Source of the DNA: a virus
IMG/VR virus record: IMGVR_UViG_3300033064_008235
Span: 1-64,000 of that record
Direction: 5' to 3' (one strand)
DNA: 64,000 nt
This document shows positions 35,426 through 43,623 of the stretch, piece after piece. A program made the position numbers and the translations under genes. A model generated the notes under the pieces. The model was not told where the DNA came from and did not search any database. It worked only from the letters and a program-made list of their open reading frames with translations. Position 1 is the stretch's first letter; each line of letters begins with the position of its first letter.

Positions 35426-35803
35426 ATGGGCAGAGACTTATTTCAAAAACTTGCAGACAAATATCCGTTTATCACGCTATGTGTGTACGCCACCAACGAA
35501 TACGTGGGTATCGTACAAAACAGAGATGACATAATCACCACCATTTATGACTTTGGGAATGTAAAAGATCTAGAGCAAAAACGACGGTACTTGGATTTGG
35601 CCAACACCTGGTGGTGGGAATCAAATCGTAGCATACCCATCAACATATTCTTACGTGGTGAATGGGACGAATTCCGCAGTTGTTTAAGAACTTTTGTAAA
35701 CAAGGACTTGGAAATACTTCATGGTCCTGTGTGCAGCCTAAACGATATTGTTCGTAGAAAAGGCAAGCGTAAATCAATTACCTTGGTCAGGCGTATGGAG
35801 TAA
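35426..35803 (+). CDS. Conserved T4-like phage protein
   Basis: 125 residues, start MGRDLFQKLADKYPFITLCV, middle DFGNVKDLEQKRRYLDLANT with WWWESNRSIPINIF, and a basic C-terminus (RRKGKRKSITLVRR). Common in T4-like cyanophages as an unassigned protein, from memory. First plus-strand gene here, driven by an exact late promoter; no ribosome site is visible. Confidence 0.65.
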   Translation: MGRDLFQKLADKYPFITLCVYATNEYVGIVQNRDDIITTIYDFGNVKDLEQKRRYLDLANTWWWESNRSIPINIFLRGEWDEFRSCLRTFVNKDLEILHGPVCSLNDIVRRKGKRKSITLVRRME

Positions 35804-35878
35804 AATATACTAAATAAGGGTGTAGTTCGCGATATGGGGATATCCAACTACTCTAACGATCAGGAAGGATCATCAGCT

Positions 35879-36616
35879 ATGTGTACTTATTGTAGTACAA
35901 AAAACTACCGCAAAATCTACGAAAATCATATAGGACCTATTCCTACAGAGGCCGCCGGAAGGACTTACGAAATACATCATATTGATGGTAATCGTGATAA
36001 TAATAACTGCAATAACTTAAAAGCTGTAACACTACAAGAACATTACGACATACATTATTCACAAGGGGATTACGCAGCTTGTAAATTAATGAAACTTCAG
36101 CGTATGAACAAAACACCAGAAGAGATTAGTGAACTATCTCGTCTTCACTCAGTAAAACAGTTCCGAGAAGGTAATTCTCCTTTACAGAGACCAGACGTAG
36201 TCAACCGTTCTCTAAAAACTAATAGAGAGAAGCTAGAGAACGGAACTCATGCTTTTTGTGATCAAGAATTAAGAAAACAACAAAACAAAGAAAGACTTGA
36301 AAATGGAACTCATCCATTTTCAAAGAGGGAAGATGGTTCTTCCTTGGGAAGAGACAATGGGATTCAAATGATGGCAGACGGATCACACCCATTTTTAGAC
36401 TCAGAATGGCACAAAGAACAATCAAAGAAAAAACGAGAACGAGGAACGCACAACTTTAAGGGCGGTGATATTCAACGCAACCGAGTTAAGAACGGAACTC
36501 ATCCATCACAAGTTAAATGGACGTGTGAGTACTGCGGATTATCTGGAAAAGGCAAAGGTAATTTCACCCGCAGTCATGGAAAGAATTGCAAGTCTAAAAT
36601 AAATTTACTCACTTAA
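35879..36616 (+). CDS. HNH homing endonuclease with NGTHPF repeats
   Basis: 245 residues from the ATG with AGGAAGG upstream. HNH core EIHHIDGNRDNNNCNNL (residues about 36-52) and further HYDIHYSQGD. Then five short repeats of the form NGTH-x-F (ENGTHAF, ENGTHPF, ADGSHPF, ERGTHNF, KNGTHPS), probably DNA-contacting, and a C-terminal zinc element CEYCGLSGKGKG. Converges on the minus-strand gene at 36605, overlapping its end by 12 bases. Its insertion on the opposite strand marks it as a recent mobile element. Confidence 0.85.
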   Translation: MCTYCSTKNYRKIYENHIGPIPTEAAGRTYEIHHIDGNRDNNNCNNLKAVTLQEHYDIHYSQGDYAACKLMKLQRMNKTPEEISELSRLHSVKQFREGNSPLQRPDVVNRSLKTNREKLENGTHAFCDQELRKQQNKERLENGTHPFSKREDGSSLGRDNGIQMMADGSHPFLDSEWHKEQSKKKRERGTHNFKGGDIQRNRVKNGTHPSQVKWTCEYCGLSGKGKGNFTRSHGKNCKSKINLLT

Positions 36617-37159
36617 AATATTCATGTGCAATTTTACTAACATTGCGTAGGAAATTGAGTGGCTACGCTTAAACGAATAGCCTCGGCTGTGATCACCATC
36701 CCATACTGATTCAAATACTCGAGACCAAGACTGATTCTGCAAGTGTGCCTTTCCTGGACGTATTACCGAGATAAATGCTGCCATCCTGACAATTGAATCA
36801 GGCCGCATACTTTTCAATAACTCACAATAGTTGCCAATATGAACTAGTTTTTTGGCCCAGACTGGGTCATTCCACAATCTATCCCACGGCGGCGTAGCTG
36901 CCAGCATGATTTCATAATGTGCAGGATCCTGAATCAAGTTGTACACACTCATGTTCAGCAAGTCAATCTTAAAGTAACCGCGAGATTCTGCTGTTTCATA
37001 ATCCAACGCTGCACAACCCAACACAGGATCACATGGTATGTCAGTGACGTAGATTCCAGAGTTATGTTTCTTTCCATTACTTTGCCGTGCTGCTGTGTGC
37101 GGGATCAATGCCAGCACAGCATCCCTATTGGGCACGTCAATATCAATATCAGCGCTCAT
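36605..37159 (-). CDS. Conserved protein, DnaE-fragment-like
   Basis: 184 residues. Start DIDIDVPNRDAVLALIPHTA, then YETAESRGYFKIDLLNMSVY, MRPDSIVRMAAFISVIRPGK and KRSHSISYAMLVKLHMNIL. The last two stretches resemble bacterial DNA polymerase III alpha, where RPGP and SHAVAYALV occur, but the polymerase active-site acids are absent. It is thus probably a non-catalytic relative. T4-like cyanophages carry similar proteins, from memory. Function unknown; near gp62-like and zinc-finger proteins. Confidence 0.55.
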   Translation of the reverse strand: MSADIDIDVPNRDAVLALIPHTAARQSNGKKHNSGIYVTDIPCDPVLGCAALDYETAESRGYFKIDLLNMSVYNLIQDPAHYEIMLAATPPWDRLWNDPVWAKKLVHIGNYCELLKSMRPDSIVRMAAFISVIRPGKAHLQNQSWSRVFESVWDGDHSRGYSFKRSHSISYAMLVKLHMNILSE

Positions 37160-37160
37160 A

Positions 37161-37847
37161 TCACCATCCTGCTTGTGTTAGAATTTCTTTTGCATAGGCC
37201 TGGTCTTCAGGATAATCAGCAAACTTCTTCTGCCATACGTCTGAATCAATATAAGGCCATATTATTGCCACTTGCTCTGCATTGAGATCATTCAAGAACT
37301 TCTGTCCTGATTCACTATTGTAAATCACCCAAGCACTTATCCTACCTGTGGTAATTGCATAGCAATTGGCATTTGCACTGCCATATCTTAGACAATCATG
37401 AGATGGAGCATGTTGCTTTTCACTCCACCCTATACCGTGTTCGATGGCTCGAGCCAATGCATCATCTACTGATTCGCGCCGCACATATTCCACTAGATAT
37501 TCTGTGTATAGTTTATCACTGCACCAGTTGTCAATTTTCTTGTTGTTCTTTAACAACCATTCCAAGAAACGCACAGGATTGATCACCTTGACATCTACAC
37601 AATATCGTCCCCACTTGACAAATGCACGGTAATAAGAAGATGTAGCAAAGTCATCCCACACCTTGGGCTTGGCAGATCCTTGTGTGTATTCATAGAACTT
37701 CAAGTAACCTTGTAGTCCCAGTTGTACTCCACGTTCCGACGATTCCTGGTAGCGTTTTTTCTGTTCACACACATGCACACTCAGTGTGGATTCCTTGCTG
37801 AATGATCGATTACAATACTTACACGTGAAGTTACTTGTCGTTGCCAT
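37161..37847 (-). CDS. Zinc-finger phage protein
   Basis: 228 residues from ATG 37847. A C2H2-like finger at the N-terminus: CKYCNRSFSKESTLSVHVCEQ with two Cys then His and Cys. The remainder is helical and aromatic (GYLKFYEYTQGSAKPKVWDD, YRAFVKWGRYCVDVKVINP). Found in T4-like cyanophages beside replication genes, from memory. Probably nucleic-acid binding. Overlaps the gp62-like stop by 17 bases. Confidence 0.65.
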   Translation of the reverse strand: MATTSNFTCKYCNRSFSKESTLSVHVCEQKKRYQESSERGVQLGLQGYLKFYEYTQGSAKPKVWDDFATSSYYRAFVKWGRYCVDVKVINPVRFLEWLLKNNKKIDNWCSDKLYTEYLVEYVRRESVDDALARAIEHGIGWSEKQHAPSHDCLRYGSANANCYAITTGRISAWVIYNSESGQKFLNDLNAEQVAIIWPYIDSDVWQKKFADYPEDQAYAKEILTQAGW

Positions 37848-38274
37848 GGTCACGTATGAGTTGTGTGACTTCTTTTTTAGTGGTCATTGTGGCCATCAAA
37901 TCAATTTCATCTTCTTTGAAGTGTGGATACAATTCACGCAATTGTTTTTTCATAGCCGAATCACCAGCTTCTTTTTTCTTGAGAGAGATCCAACTATGCC
38001 GCATGGCACCCAGGCCTGGACTGGCTGCTGTGGCCATAAGCCATTGTAGTTTAGGATGCCGATGCATTGTGAAGAAATGCTTGTTCAAGTAATGATTTAC
38101 ACTTTGCACATAGTATTCTTGAAGTTCCTGGGCACCGTCTACTGTGCTGCCCCAACGTACCATAAGGAACGTGCTGAACTTCTTGCGTTCCTCAGGAGTT
38201 AGCTCATCGTAGAATGCTCGGTTCTTGGCATCCATTTGCCGCATCTCGTTGCTGATGTTTAGTTTGTCGCTCAT
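37831..38274 (-). CDS. Probable clamp-loader small subunit (gp62-like)
   Basis: 147 residues. The pattern KKFSTFLMVRWG, a Tyr/Asn helix (ELQEYYVQSVNHYLNKHFF), HPKLQWLMATAASPG and RHSWISLKKK parallels T4 gp62 in layout (FMVENAL, then VYAMN, then YLMAAVPRGKR). gp62 with gp44 ATPase loads the sliding clamp gp45. Neither gp44 nor gp45 lies in the window. The assignment is by motif order; a conserved protein of other function is possible. Confidence 0.5.
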   Translation of the reverse strand: MSDKLNISNEMRQMDAKNRAFYDELTPEERKKFSTFLMVRWGSTVDGAQELQEYYVQSVNHYLNKHFFTMHRHPKLQWLMATAASPGLGAMRHSWISLKKKEAGDSAMKKQLRELYPHFKEDEIDLMATMTTKKEVTQLIRDHGNDK

Positions 38275-38510
38275 GTTGTCTTGGTAAGGTGATAGATCAT
38301 TATAGCATGGTCTAGCGCATCTTGTAAAGTAGGGTTAGTTCTGGCTGCTCTGCGTATGTTGCCCCAGAGTTGGTCTTCCATAATGTGGGTGTGTAATGAT
38401 CTACCGTCATGCGTTCTAGAATCGTACTCTTGTAACAACTCACGTTTGTACGACCCAAGCTCACGAGAGTATACAGTATTACCGCCATCCGGACTTTCAA
38501 ATATTGGCAT
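38271..38510 (-). CDS. Small conserved protein
   Basis: 79 residues: MPIFESPDGGNTVYSRELGS, then basic and His-rich segments (THDGRSLHTHIMEDQLW) and a helical end with HAIMIYHLTKTT. It overlaps the gp62-like start by 4 bases. No domain recognised; known-type small protein near cyanophage replication genes is possible. Confidence 0.6.
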   Translation of the reverse strand: MPIFESPDGGNTVYSRELGSYKRELLQEYDSRTHDGRSLHTHIMEDQLWGNIRRAARTNPTLQDALDHAIMIYHLTKTT

Positions 38511-38513
38511 AAT

Positions 38514-39326
38514 TTACTCGTTCACAGTTATAGCATCTTTCAAGTCCAATGTTGCTCCTTTAGTGCGCCATTGTTCAGCAATCAACCTATGCGACCAATA
38601 CTGTGCATCGTTGGCCCTTTCTACTCCCACTGCGATTTTGTTTTTGTTATGAAAAGTGGTATCAATTGATGCGTCCTCAACCAGCATGGGAAAATTAAAT
38701 ATCCCGTCTGCTTGCAGATACAGTAAATTTTCTATAATAGGCATGGTAGGAACTCCATCATGCTCAATTAAATCCAGCTGATATTCGTTGTAACCTCGGC
38801 ATACCTTGTCTAATAGAAATTTAACATATGGCCTTCTTAACAACGAATATGCTCCCCACCAACGACCACGTGTGATCTTCAATGATAGATAAGGTTCACC
38901 AGCAGGATTACAGTAAGGCATTGTGACTTTGGTCAATTGTATCGCATTCCAAAGTTCAGGAAGATTTTGCACAAACTGTTCCCAGGTAAAATTCCAATGC
39001 TTTATGCTTTCAAAACTAACGTCATCTTCACAAAAGATAGCGTATTCTTCATCGGTTGAAACGTACCAATTTCTCAAAAGATTTATATGAGAGATTATGG
39101 TTCCCATCTGCGTTTGAACTTGGGGCGCCAACAATCCTGTGCCTGTCACTTGCACATGATTAGCAATTTTTTCAAATCTTTCAGTTATGTATACATTTGT
39201 TTTTGTAATACCATAATGATCAAATTGATTTTGCATGTATGCTCTACGATCCACACTTTCACGCAAACTGACATAGTTCACCGAAGGGAAATTTTTTAAT
39301 TTTTCACTGTAGGATAATTCTGTCAT
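38514..39326 (-). CDS. Glycosyltransferase family 25-like
   Basis: 270 residues. GT25 hallmarks: VNYVSLRESVDRRAYMQNQF near the start, EYAIFCEDDVSFE with the acidic metal-binding motif at about 93-105, and GRWWGAYSLLRRPYVKFLLD. GT25 enzymes add galactose or related sugars to lipopolysaccharide or proteins. A single glycosyltransferase here, distant from the 45-55 kb cluster. It may decorate virion proteins or host surface glycans. Confidence 0.8.
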   Translation of the reverse strand: MTELSYSEKLKNFPSVNYVSLRESVDRRAYMQNQFDHYGITKTNVYITERFEKIANHVQVTGTGLLAPQVQTQMGTIISHINLLRNWYVSTDEEYAIFCEDDVSFESIKHWNFTWEQFVQNLPELWNAIQLTKVTMPYCNPAGEPYLSLKITRGRWWGAYSLLRRPYVKFLLDKVCRGYNEYQLDLIEHDGVPTMPIIENLLYLQADGIFNFPMLVEDASIDTTFHNKNKIAVGVERANDAQYWSHRLIAEQWRTKGATLDLKDAITVNE

Positions 39327-39329
39327 GAT

Positions 39330-39830
39330 CTACCAAGCCTTGTTGTAATCCACAATCTCACAGTTGCGACTGATGTCTTTGACAAAATACACACAGTCTG
39401 GTTGCGGTTCATCATTGATGGGAATGCATAACATCTGCCCATTTTTTAATTTGGGTGCATACCATGACACTTCTTGATACACATCCACAATTTCTATAGG
39501 AGGAAAACTTGGGCGAAAACTGGAGAGAGGATTGAATTGAAACAGTTTGAATCCACGATCATTAATACTGGTCAGTGGTAACATTTCTAAATCACCCACA
39601 TCGGGTTCTCCAATCAACACTTGCCAATCCATGGGCATTTTGATTCGAGCATCGCCTATCTGCAATACCAATGCAGGTGCGGTAAAACTTTCCAGGAAAA
39701 TTAAAGGTATGTAATGATAGTCAGGGTTGGCTGGATCAGAATTATCTAATATAGCAAATCTCATGTCATCTACTTCTTCGGGTAAATGTGTGAGATCATA
39801 TGGTCGGTTGTCTAATGTAAGGATACGCAT
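39330..39830 (-). CDS. Conserved T4-like phage protein
   Basis: 166 residues from MRILTLDNRPYDL (an ATG 18 bases upstream is possible). Features: RFAILDNSDPANPDYHYIP, IPLIFLESFTAPALVLQIG, PMDWQVLIGEPDVGDLEML, LTSINDRGFKLFQFNPLSSF. Widespread in T4-like cyanophages, from memory, with no assigned role. It follows the UvsW C fragment by 37 bases. Confidence 0.7.
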   Translation of the reverse strand: MRILTLDNRPYDLTHLPEEVDDMRFAILDNSDPANPDYHYIPLIFLESFTAPALVLQIGDARIKMPMDWQVLIGEPDVGDLEMLPLTSINDRGFKLFQFNPLSSFRPSFPPIEIVDVYQEVSWYAPKLKNGQMLCIPINDEPQPDCVYFVKDISRNCEIVDYNKAW

Positions 39831-39867
39831 GAGTTTATTGTACTGCATTTTTTATAAAAATACAACC

Positions 39868-40710
39868 TCATTGCCAGTTTAATTTTTCTTGAGTATAAGG
39901 ATATTCAGCATCATTATAGTAGGCCTTGCGCTTGGCCAAATGTCTTTTGCTGAATCTGCATGTTGATGTGATATCCCAGATCTGCACATGATCTTTGTCT
40001 TCGGCTTTTCTAATACCACGCCCAATTGATTGGATTACCCTGGTGAAACTTTTACCGGACTCGATCATGACCAAGTTAAAGATTCTTGGTATATTGATAC
40101 CCACAGCAGCCACACCATATGTGGCCACAATGATTTTGCCAGTGGCTGTGGCCACTTGGTCGTATTCTTCCTGCCGTGCAGCACCTTTGGTTGCTCCTGA
40201 CACAAACACTGCTCGATCACCCAGTCTTGCAACCAATTCACGTCCGGGTGCCACACGATCTACCAGCACTAGGGTATTACCAGTTTCATTCACTTGCAAT
40301 ACCAACTGAGCAATGGCGTCCAAACGTCCTGATTCTTCCAGTAGATATTTTAATTCTTGCTGGTAAGTTTTATGCTCTACTGTGTCAACCATTTGCACCA
40401 CATTCACATGACACTGTGCCAATACACCCCGTTCTTGCAGTTCACTGGCAGCTAATTTCGAAATCACTGGGCCAAGACTTACTAGCAATGACTGGCTTTC
40501 AAACGCTTCTTTGGGAATGGTGCCAGTCAACCCCCAACGAATTGGCACTTGCGCCATCACACCTGTCAGCAGAGTTTTGAGTGCATCTGCTTTGGCCATG
40601 TGACAATTTGATACTACTGCACCATCTACAATGTAGTTGTGATCGTTTTGTATGTGCAAATTAAACACTGCAGAGGGTTTTGGTATTTCAATTCTCTTTA
40701 TTAATTTCAT
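39868..40710 (-). CDS. uvsW: UvsW helicase, third fragment, with split-intein C half
   Basis: 280 residues. Residues 1-35 are an intein C-half (LIKRIEIPKPSAVFNLHIQN, DHNYIVDGAVVSN); Cys36 is +1. The extein starts CHMAKADALKTLLTG, finishing the DECH box of superfamily 2 helicase motif II, then GLTGTIPKEAFES (motif III), VLVDRVAPG (IV), KIIVATYGVAAVGINIPR (V) and QSIGRGIRK (VI). UvsW remodels recombination intermediates and R-loops. It needs splicing to the middle fragment; both lie 9 bases apart with no endonuclease between. Confidence 0.92.
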   Translation of the reverse strand: MKLIKRIEIPKPSAVFNLHIQNDHNYIVDGAVVSNCHMAKADALKTLLTGVMAQVPIRWGLTGTIPKEAFESQSLLVSLGPVISKLAASELQERGVLAQCHVNVVQMVDTVEHKTYQQELKYLLEESGRLDAIAQLVLQVNETGNTLVLVDRVAPGRELVARLGDRAVFVSGATKGAARQEEYDQVATATGKIIVATYGVAAVGINIPRIFNLVMIESGKSFTRVIQSIGRGIRKAEDKDHVQIWDITSTCRFSKRHLAKRKAYYNDAEYPYTQEKLNWQ

Positions 40711-41058
40711 ATAATTTCTTTATCTTTCTTGCTGTGCAGATACCAAATCTGCTGTAGTTGATATTAATTTTTTATTAATAATGTCATGTTCATGAGTCAA
40801 CTCATCTGCTCGTATCCATCCTTGATCAGTGAGAAACTTATGATTACCGGTGACTTGTATTTTGTTACCATTATCAAATTCTAACTCAAACATAGTTTCG
40901 CTAGCAGAATTTGTTAGGTTCTTATGCTGTTTAACTACCGTATCTACTTTAAACTCTTTAGTAGTCTCGGAATAGTTAATAATCTTATCACCTGAGGTTA
41001 TATCTTTAATCGCAACATATCCAGTAGGAGTTAACACCCTGCTATCTGCCGAAAAACA
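40606..41058 (-). other. Second UvsW split intein (usual split site, no HEG)
   Basis: N-half 41058-40723: 112 residues starting CFSADSRVLTPTGYVAIKDI. C-half 40710-40606: 35 residues ending VVSN. It joins VIVDE to CHMAKA, inside helicase motif II. Confidence 0.9.
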
Positions 41059-41742
41059 TTCATCCACAATAACACAAACAACATCTTCGATAAACTCTTG
41101 TATGGTGAAATCACCCGTGCCATCCTTGGTGTTCTTCATGAGATTGTTTAGACTTTGCCATGTGCATATGGTATGACTACGACCATATTCTTTTCGGTCT
41201 CCAAAATACACACCCACATCCAACTCCATGTTGATGTAGTCTTTTTCTGTTTGTGTCACAAGACTTTTGTTAGGCACAATCACAATACTACGGCCATACT
41301 TGCTCACTGCATCGCTTAGTGCTGCTGTCATAATGGTATTATGATGTATTAGTCCGTTAGCATCATAATATAAATGCGGAGCATCGATTGAAATATCAAA
41401 ACAATTTTCGTTGGCTGTGTTAAGTATTTTAGTAATCGTTATGCTGCCGGTCAAATGATCTACTGTTGATCCAATGGTCAATTGTTTGGCAAAAATATCA
41501 TTGCCGTGCTGTTGTAGAATATGATTCTTTGCTACACGTATTACATATCCGTTATCAAATTCCAACTCAACCATTGGCAAATCAAACTTCTTTATGAAAG
41601 AGTTCACTTTTACATTTTTATCTAACGCCGAGACATAAATTCCAAAATTATCTACTGATATTTCTTGGTTATCTATTAAGGTTGTAGCATTGAATTCCTC
41701 GATATATTCACAAAGTTTTCCAATTGGTATTTTAATTATCAT
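40720..41742 (-). CDS. uvsW: UvsW helicase, middle fragment flanked by two intein halves
   Basis: 340 residues in three parts. 1-135: intein C-half of the first split (MIIKIPIGKLCEYIEEFNAT, NHILQQHG, then APHLYYDANGLIHHN), +1 residue Thr136. 136-228: UvsW core between motifs I and II (TIMTAALSDA, SIVIVPNKSLVTQTEKD, TICTWQSL, VCVIVDE). 229-340: intein N-half of the second split. A protein with intein halves on both ends must be ligated twice to make UvsW. It overlaps the endonuclease stop by 4 bases. Confidence 0.93.
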   Translation of the reverse strand: MIIKIPIGKLCEYIEEFNATTLIDNQEISVDNFGIYVSALDKNVKVNSFIKKFDLPMVELEFDNGYVIRVAKNHILQQHGNDIFAKQLTIGSTVDHLTGSITITKILNTANENCFDISIDAPHLYYDANGLIHHNTIMTAALSDAVSKYGRSIVIVPNKSLVTQTEKDYINMELDVGVYFGDRKEYGRSHTICTWQSLNNLMKNTKDGTGDFTIQEFIEDVVCVIVDECFSADSRVLTPTGYVAIKDITSGDKIINYSETTKEFKVDTVVKQHKNLTNSASETMFELEFDNGNKIQVTGNHKFLTDQGWIRADELTHEHDIINKKLISTTADLVSAQQER

Positions 41743-42840
41743 TTAATAAAGTCCCGGCACTTTTGTAATATTTCTACTGGACTGGATATATAATCATTTT
41801 CCCATACGATCATTACGGTATAATCGTTATCTTCTAAATCCCGAACTTTCTTTGAATCATGTAGCCAAACATCATTTACTTTCTTTTTTCGTATCATTTC
41901 ATTACCTGTATATATTTTAGGATTCCCGTGCCAGTAGTCACCGTAGTATTCTATAATTTTTTTACCATATAAAAAATCTACACGATGAACCTTTTGTTTT
42001 CCGCGGACTGTTTTTTCATCAGGACCATAATAACCTATTTCAAGTTGTTTGAATAATTCTATAGACTTTTTGCTACGGTTTGCTACCATTCTTTTATTAC
42101 CTGGCGAATCAAGCCACTGTCTAATACGGGCATTGAACATCTCTTTACCGTTGCTACCATACTTAGATGTATAAAAATCTAACCCATTTGTGACTTGCAC
42201 TTTACTAACCTTCAGAGTAGCTTCTTCGTGCGTGAGCCCTTTTTTGATCCAATATTCGACGGTCCTAATAGAATATCCACGTGCGCCTTTTTTTGCAGCT
42301 GGTGATTTTAACGATCTATCTTTTTGAACTTCTTTAGTCTTACTAAGGGCAGCCACTGCTGAATATCCCTTGCTAACCCAATATTCAATTGTATTTTGTA
42401 GGCCTTGTCTTTTGGCCAAGTTTACTGAATTTATAATGTCATTGGCGGTGGAAATAGAATAGAAGCAAGTTAATTTTTGTAAGGTCATTTGGTTTGTGCC
42501 ATCGTGGCCGCATTGACAATTTTTCTTTGCAATATAATTACCTTTGTATATGCCAAGATCAAATTGAGTATAACAATGATGGCACAATTTGGTAGAAATT
42601 GGCGGCGCTTTTCCAATGAACAATTTACTCGAAAACACCGGTTTCTTTGATATAGCAATAATATCCCATTTGTCAATTTTGTGTAAGGTGCATAATCGTG
42701 GCCAGCTTTTTTCTTTAAAATTATCCATTATTTGATGTAACATCATTATCCTGCTCCTGTTGTAATTTATTTATTATAAATCTACCAAAAGAAGTATTTT
42801 CATCAATATTAACACATAATAGGGTGTTACTTGCTAGACA
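41338..42840 (-). other. First UvsW split intein (N-terminal split, HEG between)
   Basis: N-half 42840-42724: 39 residues starting CLASNTLLCV. C-half 41742-41338: 135 residues ending LIHHN with Thr at +1. It joins EVATGAGK to TIMTAAL, restoring the P-loop GAGKT. Confidence 0.88.
41739..42746 (-). CDS. EDxHD/Vsr-like homing endonuclease inside uvsW
   Basis: 335 residues. N-terminal zinc-type Cys pairs (CHHCYTQF, CQCGHDG), then repeats of the form YW-x-KG-x-EEA-x-KV (TIEYWVSKGYSAVAAL, TVEYWIKKGLTHEEA) with SPAAKKGARGYSIRT, and a Vsr-like nuclease at the end: VDFLYGKKIIEYYGDYWHG, NPKIY and TVMIVWENDY. It strongly resembles the endonuclease in the uvsX break (57686-58759). It overlaps the UvsW N fragment by 26 bases and the middle one by 4. 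Confidence 0.88.
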   Translation of the reverse strand: MMLHQIMDNFKEKSWPRLCTLHKIDKWDIIAISKKPVFSSKLFIGKAPPISTKLCHHCYTQFDLGIYKGNYIAKKNCQCGHDGTNQMTLQKLTCFYSISTANDIINSVNLAKRQGLQNTIEYWVSKGYSAVAALSKTKEVQKDRSLKSPAAKKGARGYSIRTVEYWIKKGLTHEEATLKVSKVQVTNGLDFYTSKYGSNGKEMFNARIRQWLDSPGNKRMVANRSKKSIELFKQLEIGYYGPDEKTVRGKQKVHRVDFLYGKKIIEYYGDYWHGNPKIYTGNEMIRKKKVNDVWLHDSKKVRDLEDNDYTVMIVWENDYISSPVEILQKCRDFIK

Positions 42841-43284
42841 TTTGCCTGCACCAGTGGCCACTTCCTGCAGGCACTGCGGGTTGGCTAGAAAATTATTGAT
42901 GATTTCCACTTGATAGTCACGTAGCTCAATGGGTTTGCCTGCCATTGGGTGATTGTGTGGCCAGGCTTTGTGGGCATAGGTCTGTTCGTGTACCTGATCA
43001 AACTCAAATGTGGTTGTGTAGGTACGTTGATCATCAAGCTCAACATCATAATTGTGTTTGTCTAGGATGGGCAAAATCTCAGGCAACAAGTTTACATAAG
43101 TGCTGCCGCCAAGTTGGAAGTAGGCCACTTTACCATCCCAGCGTCCTAGTCTCACTGCTGGCAGATAACGTGCGTAAGGTACATCATATTTGAATTTCTT
43201 TACTAGATCTCTGCGAGTGTCAAGATCTAGGCCTTCAATCTTAATGTTGACTTCGTCACGTATTATTATGGTTGCTTTTTTCAT
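42721..43284 (-). CDS. uvsW: UvsW helicase, first fragment, with split-intein N half
   Basis: 187 residues from ATG 43284. The N-terminal UvsW domain (ATIIIRDEVNIKIEGLD, ARYLPAVRLGRWDGKVAYF) and LRDYQVEIINNFL lead to EVATGAGK, residue 148, the first part of the P-loop. The remaining 39 residues are the intein N-half. The P-loop Thr is supplied by the next fragment. Assembled UvsW would be 148 + 93 + 245 = 486 residues (T4 503). Two terminators lie upstream, so it begins a separate transcript. Confidence 0.92.
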   Translation of the reverse strand: MKKATIIIRDEVNIKIEGLDLDTRRDLVKKFKYDVPYARYLPAVRLGRWDGKVAYFQLGGSTYVNLLPEILPILDKHNYDVELDDQRTYTTTFEFDQVHEQTYAHKAWPHNHPMAGKPIELRDYQVEIINNFLANPQCLQEVATGAGKCLASNTLLCVNIDENTSFGRFIINKLQQEQDNDVTSNNG

Positions 43285-43343
43285 TCTGTAATTATTTGTA
43301 GTAGTGAGCAAGTATATAGCAGATACAAATAAAAGTCAAAAAG

Positions 43344-43403
43344 ACAGGCACCAAAGTGCCTGTGTAAAAGAGTCGCTGGGGCTAGAAAAACGTTAGCGAC
43401 TCT
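43344..43403 (-). terminator. Tandem terminators upstream of uvsW
   Basis: Two hairpins in tandem on the minus strand: 9-bp stem AGAGTCGCT at 43369-43403 and 8-bp stem ACAGGCAC/GTGCCTGT with a 4-base loop at 43344-43363, each followed by U-rich sequence. They end the transcript of the 35-aa gene and AAA+ ATPase. Confidence 0.85.
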
Positions 43404-43424
43404 ATTTGGGATAAACCCAAAATC

Positions 43425-43532
43425 TTAATCAGCATTGATATGAATTTGAAAGCCAGCTTCTGCAGCCTCGTCAGCTTCGTACTCAGTATCCACAGCAAAC
43501 AAAAACAGATCACCATCCCAAATTTCGTACAT
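43425..43532 (-). CDS. Tiny conserved acidic protein MYEIWDGD
   Basis: 35 residues starting MYEIWDGDLFLFAVDTEYEA, with an acidic Ala-rich helix. AAGGA lies 8 bases before the chosen ATG; another ATG 6 bases higher is in frame. Similar tiny proteins occur in T4-like cyanophages, from memory; function unknown. It sits just before the tandem terminators. Confidence 0.65.
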   Translation of the reverse strand: MYEIWDGDLFLFAVDTEYEADEAAEAGFQIHINAD

Positions 43533-43623
43533 ACACATTCCTTAAAAGATTAAAATCAGGCACTCATTATCAAATCATCTGTAGCTGCAATACAATGCAG
43601 CAATCACAGCTACCCCAGTCATA

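Noticed and set aside
36240-36500. Repeated GGAACTCATCC-type units as CRISPR
   Set aside because: Repeats are codons for NGTHPF within an HNH gene, not equal-spaced with unique spacers.
38514-39326. GT25 protein as a T4-like DNA glucosyltransferase
   Set aside because: It resembles LPS-type GT25, not alpha/beta-glucosyltransferases of T4.
39868-43284. Breaks in uvsW, nrdA, gp41 and uvsX as assembly errors
   Set aside because: Each break has intein start and end motifs, own start codons and rebuilt motifs with correct lengths; random frameshifts would not add these.
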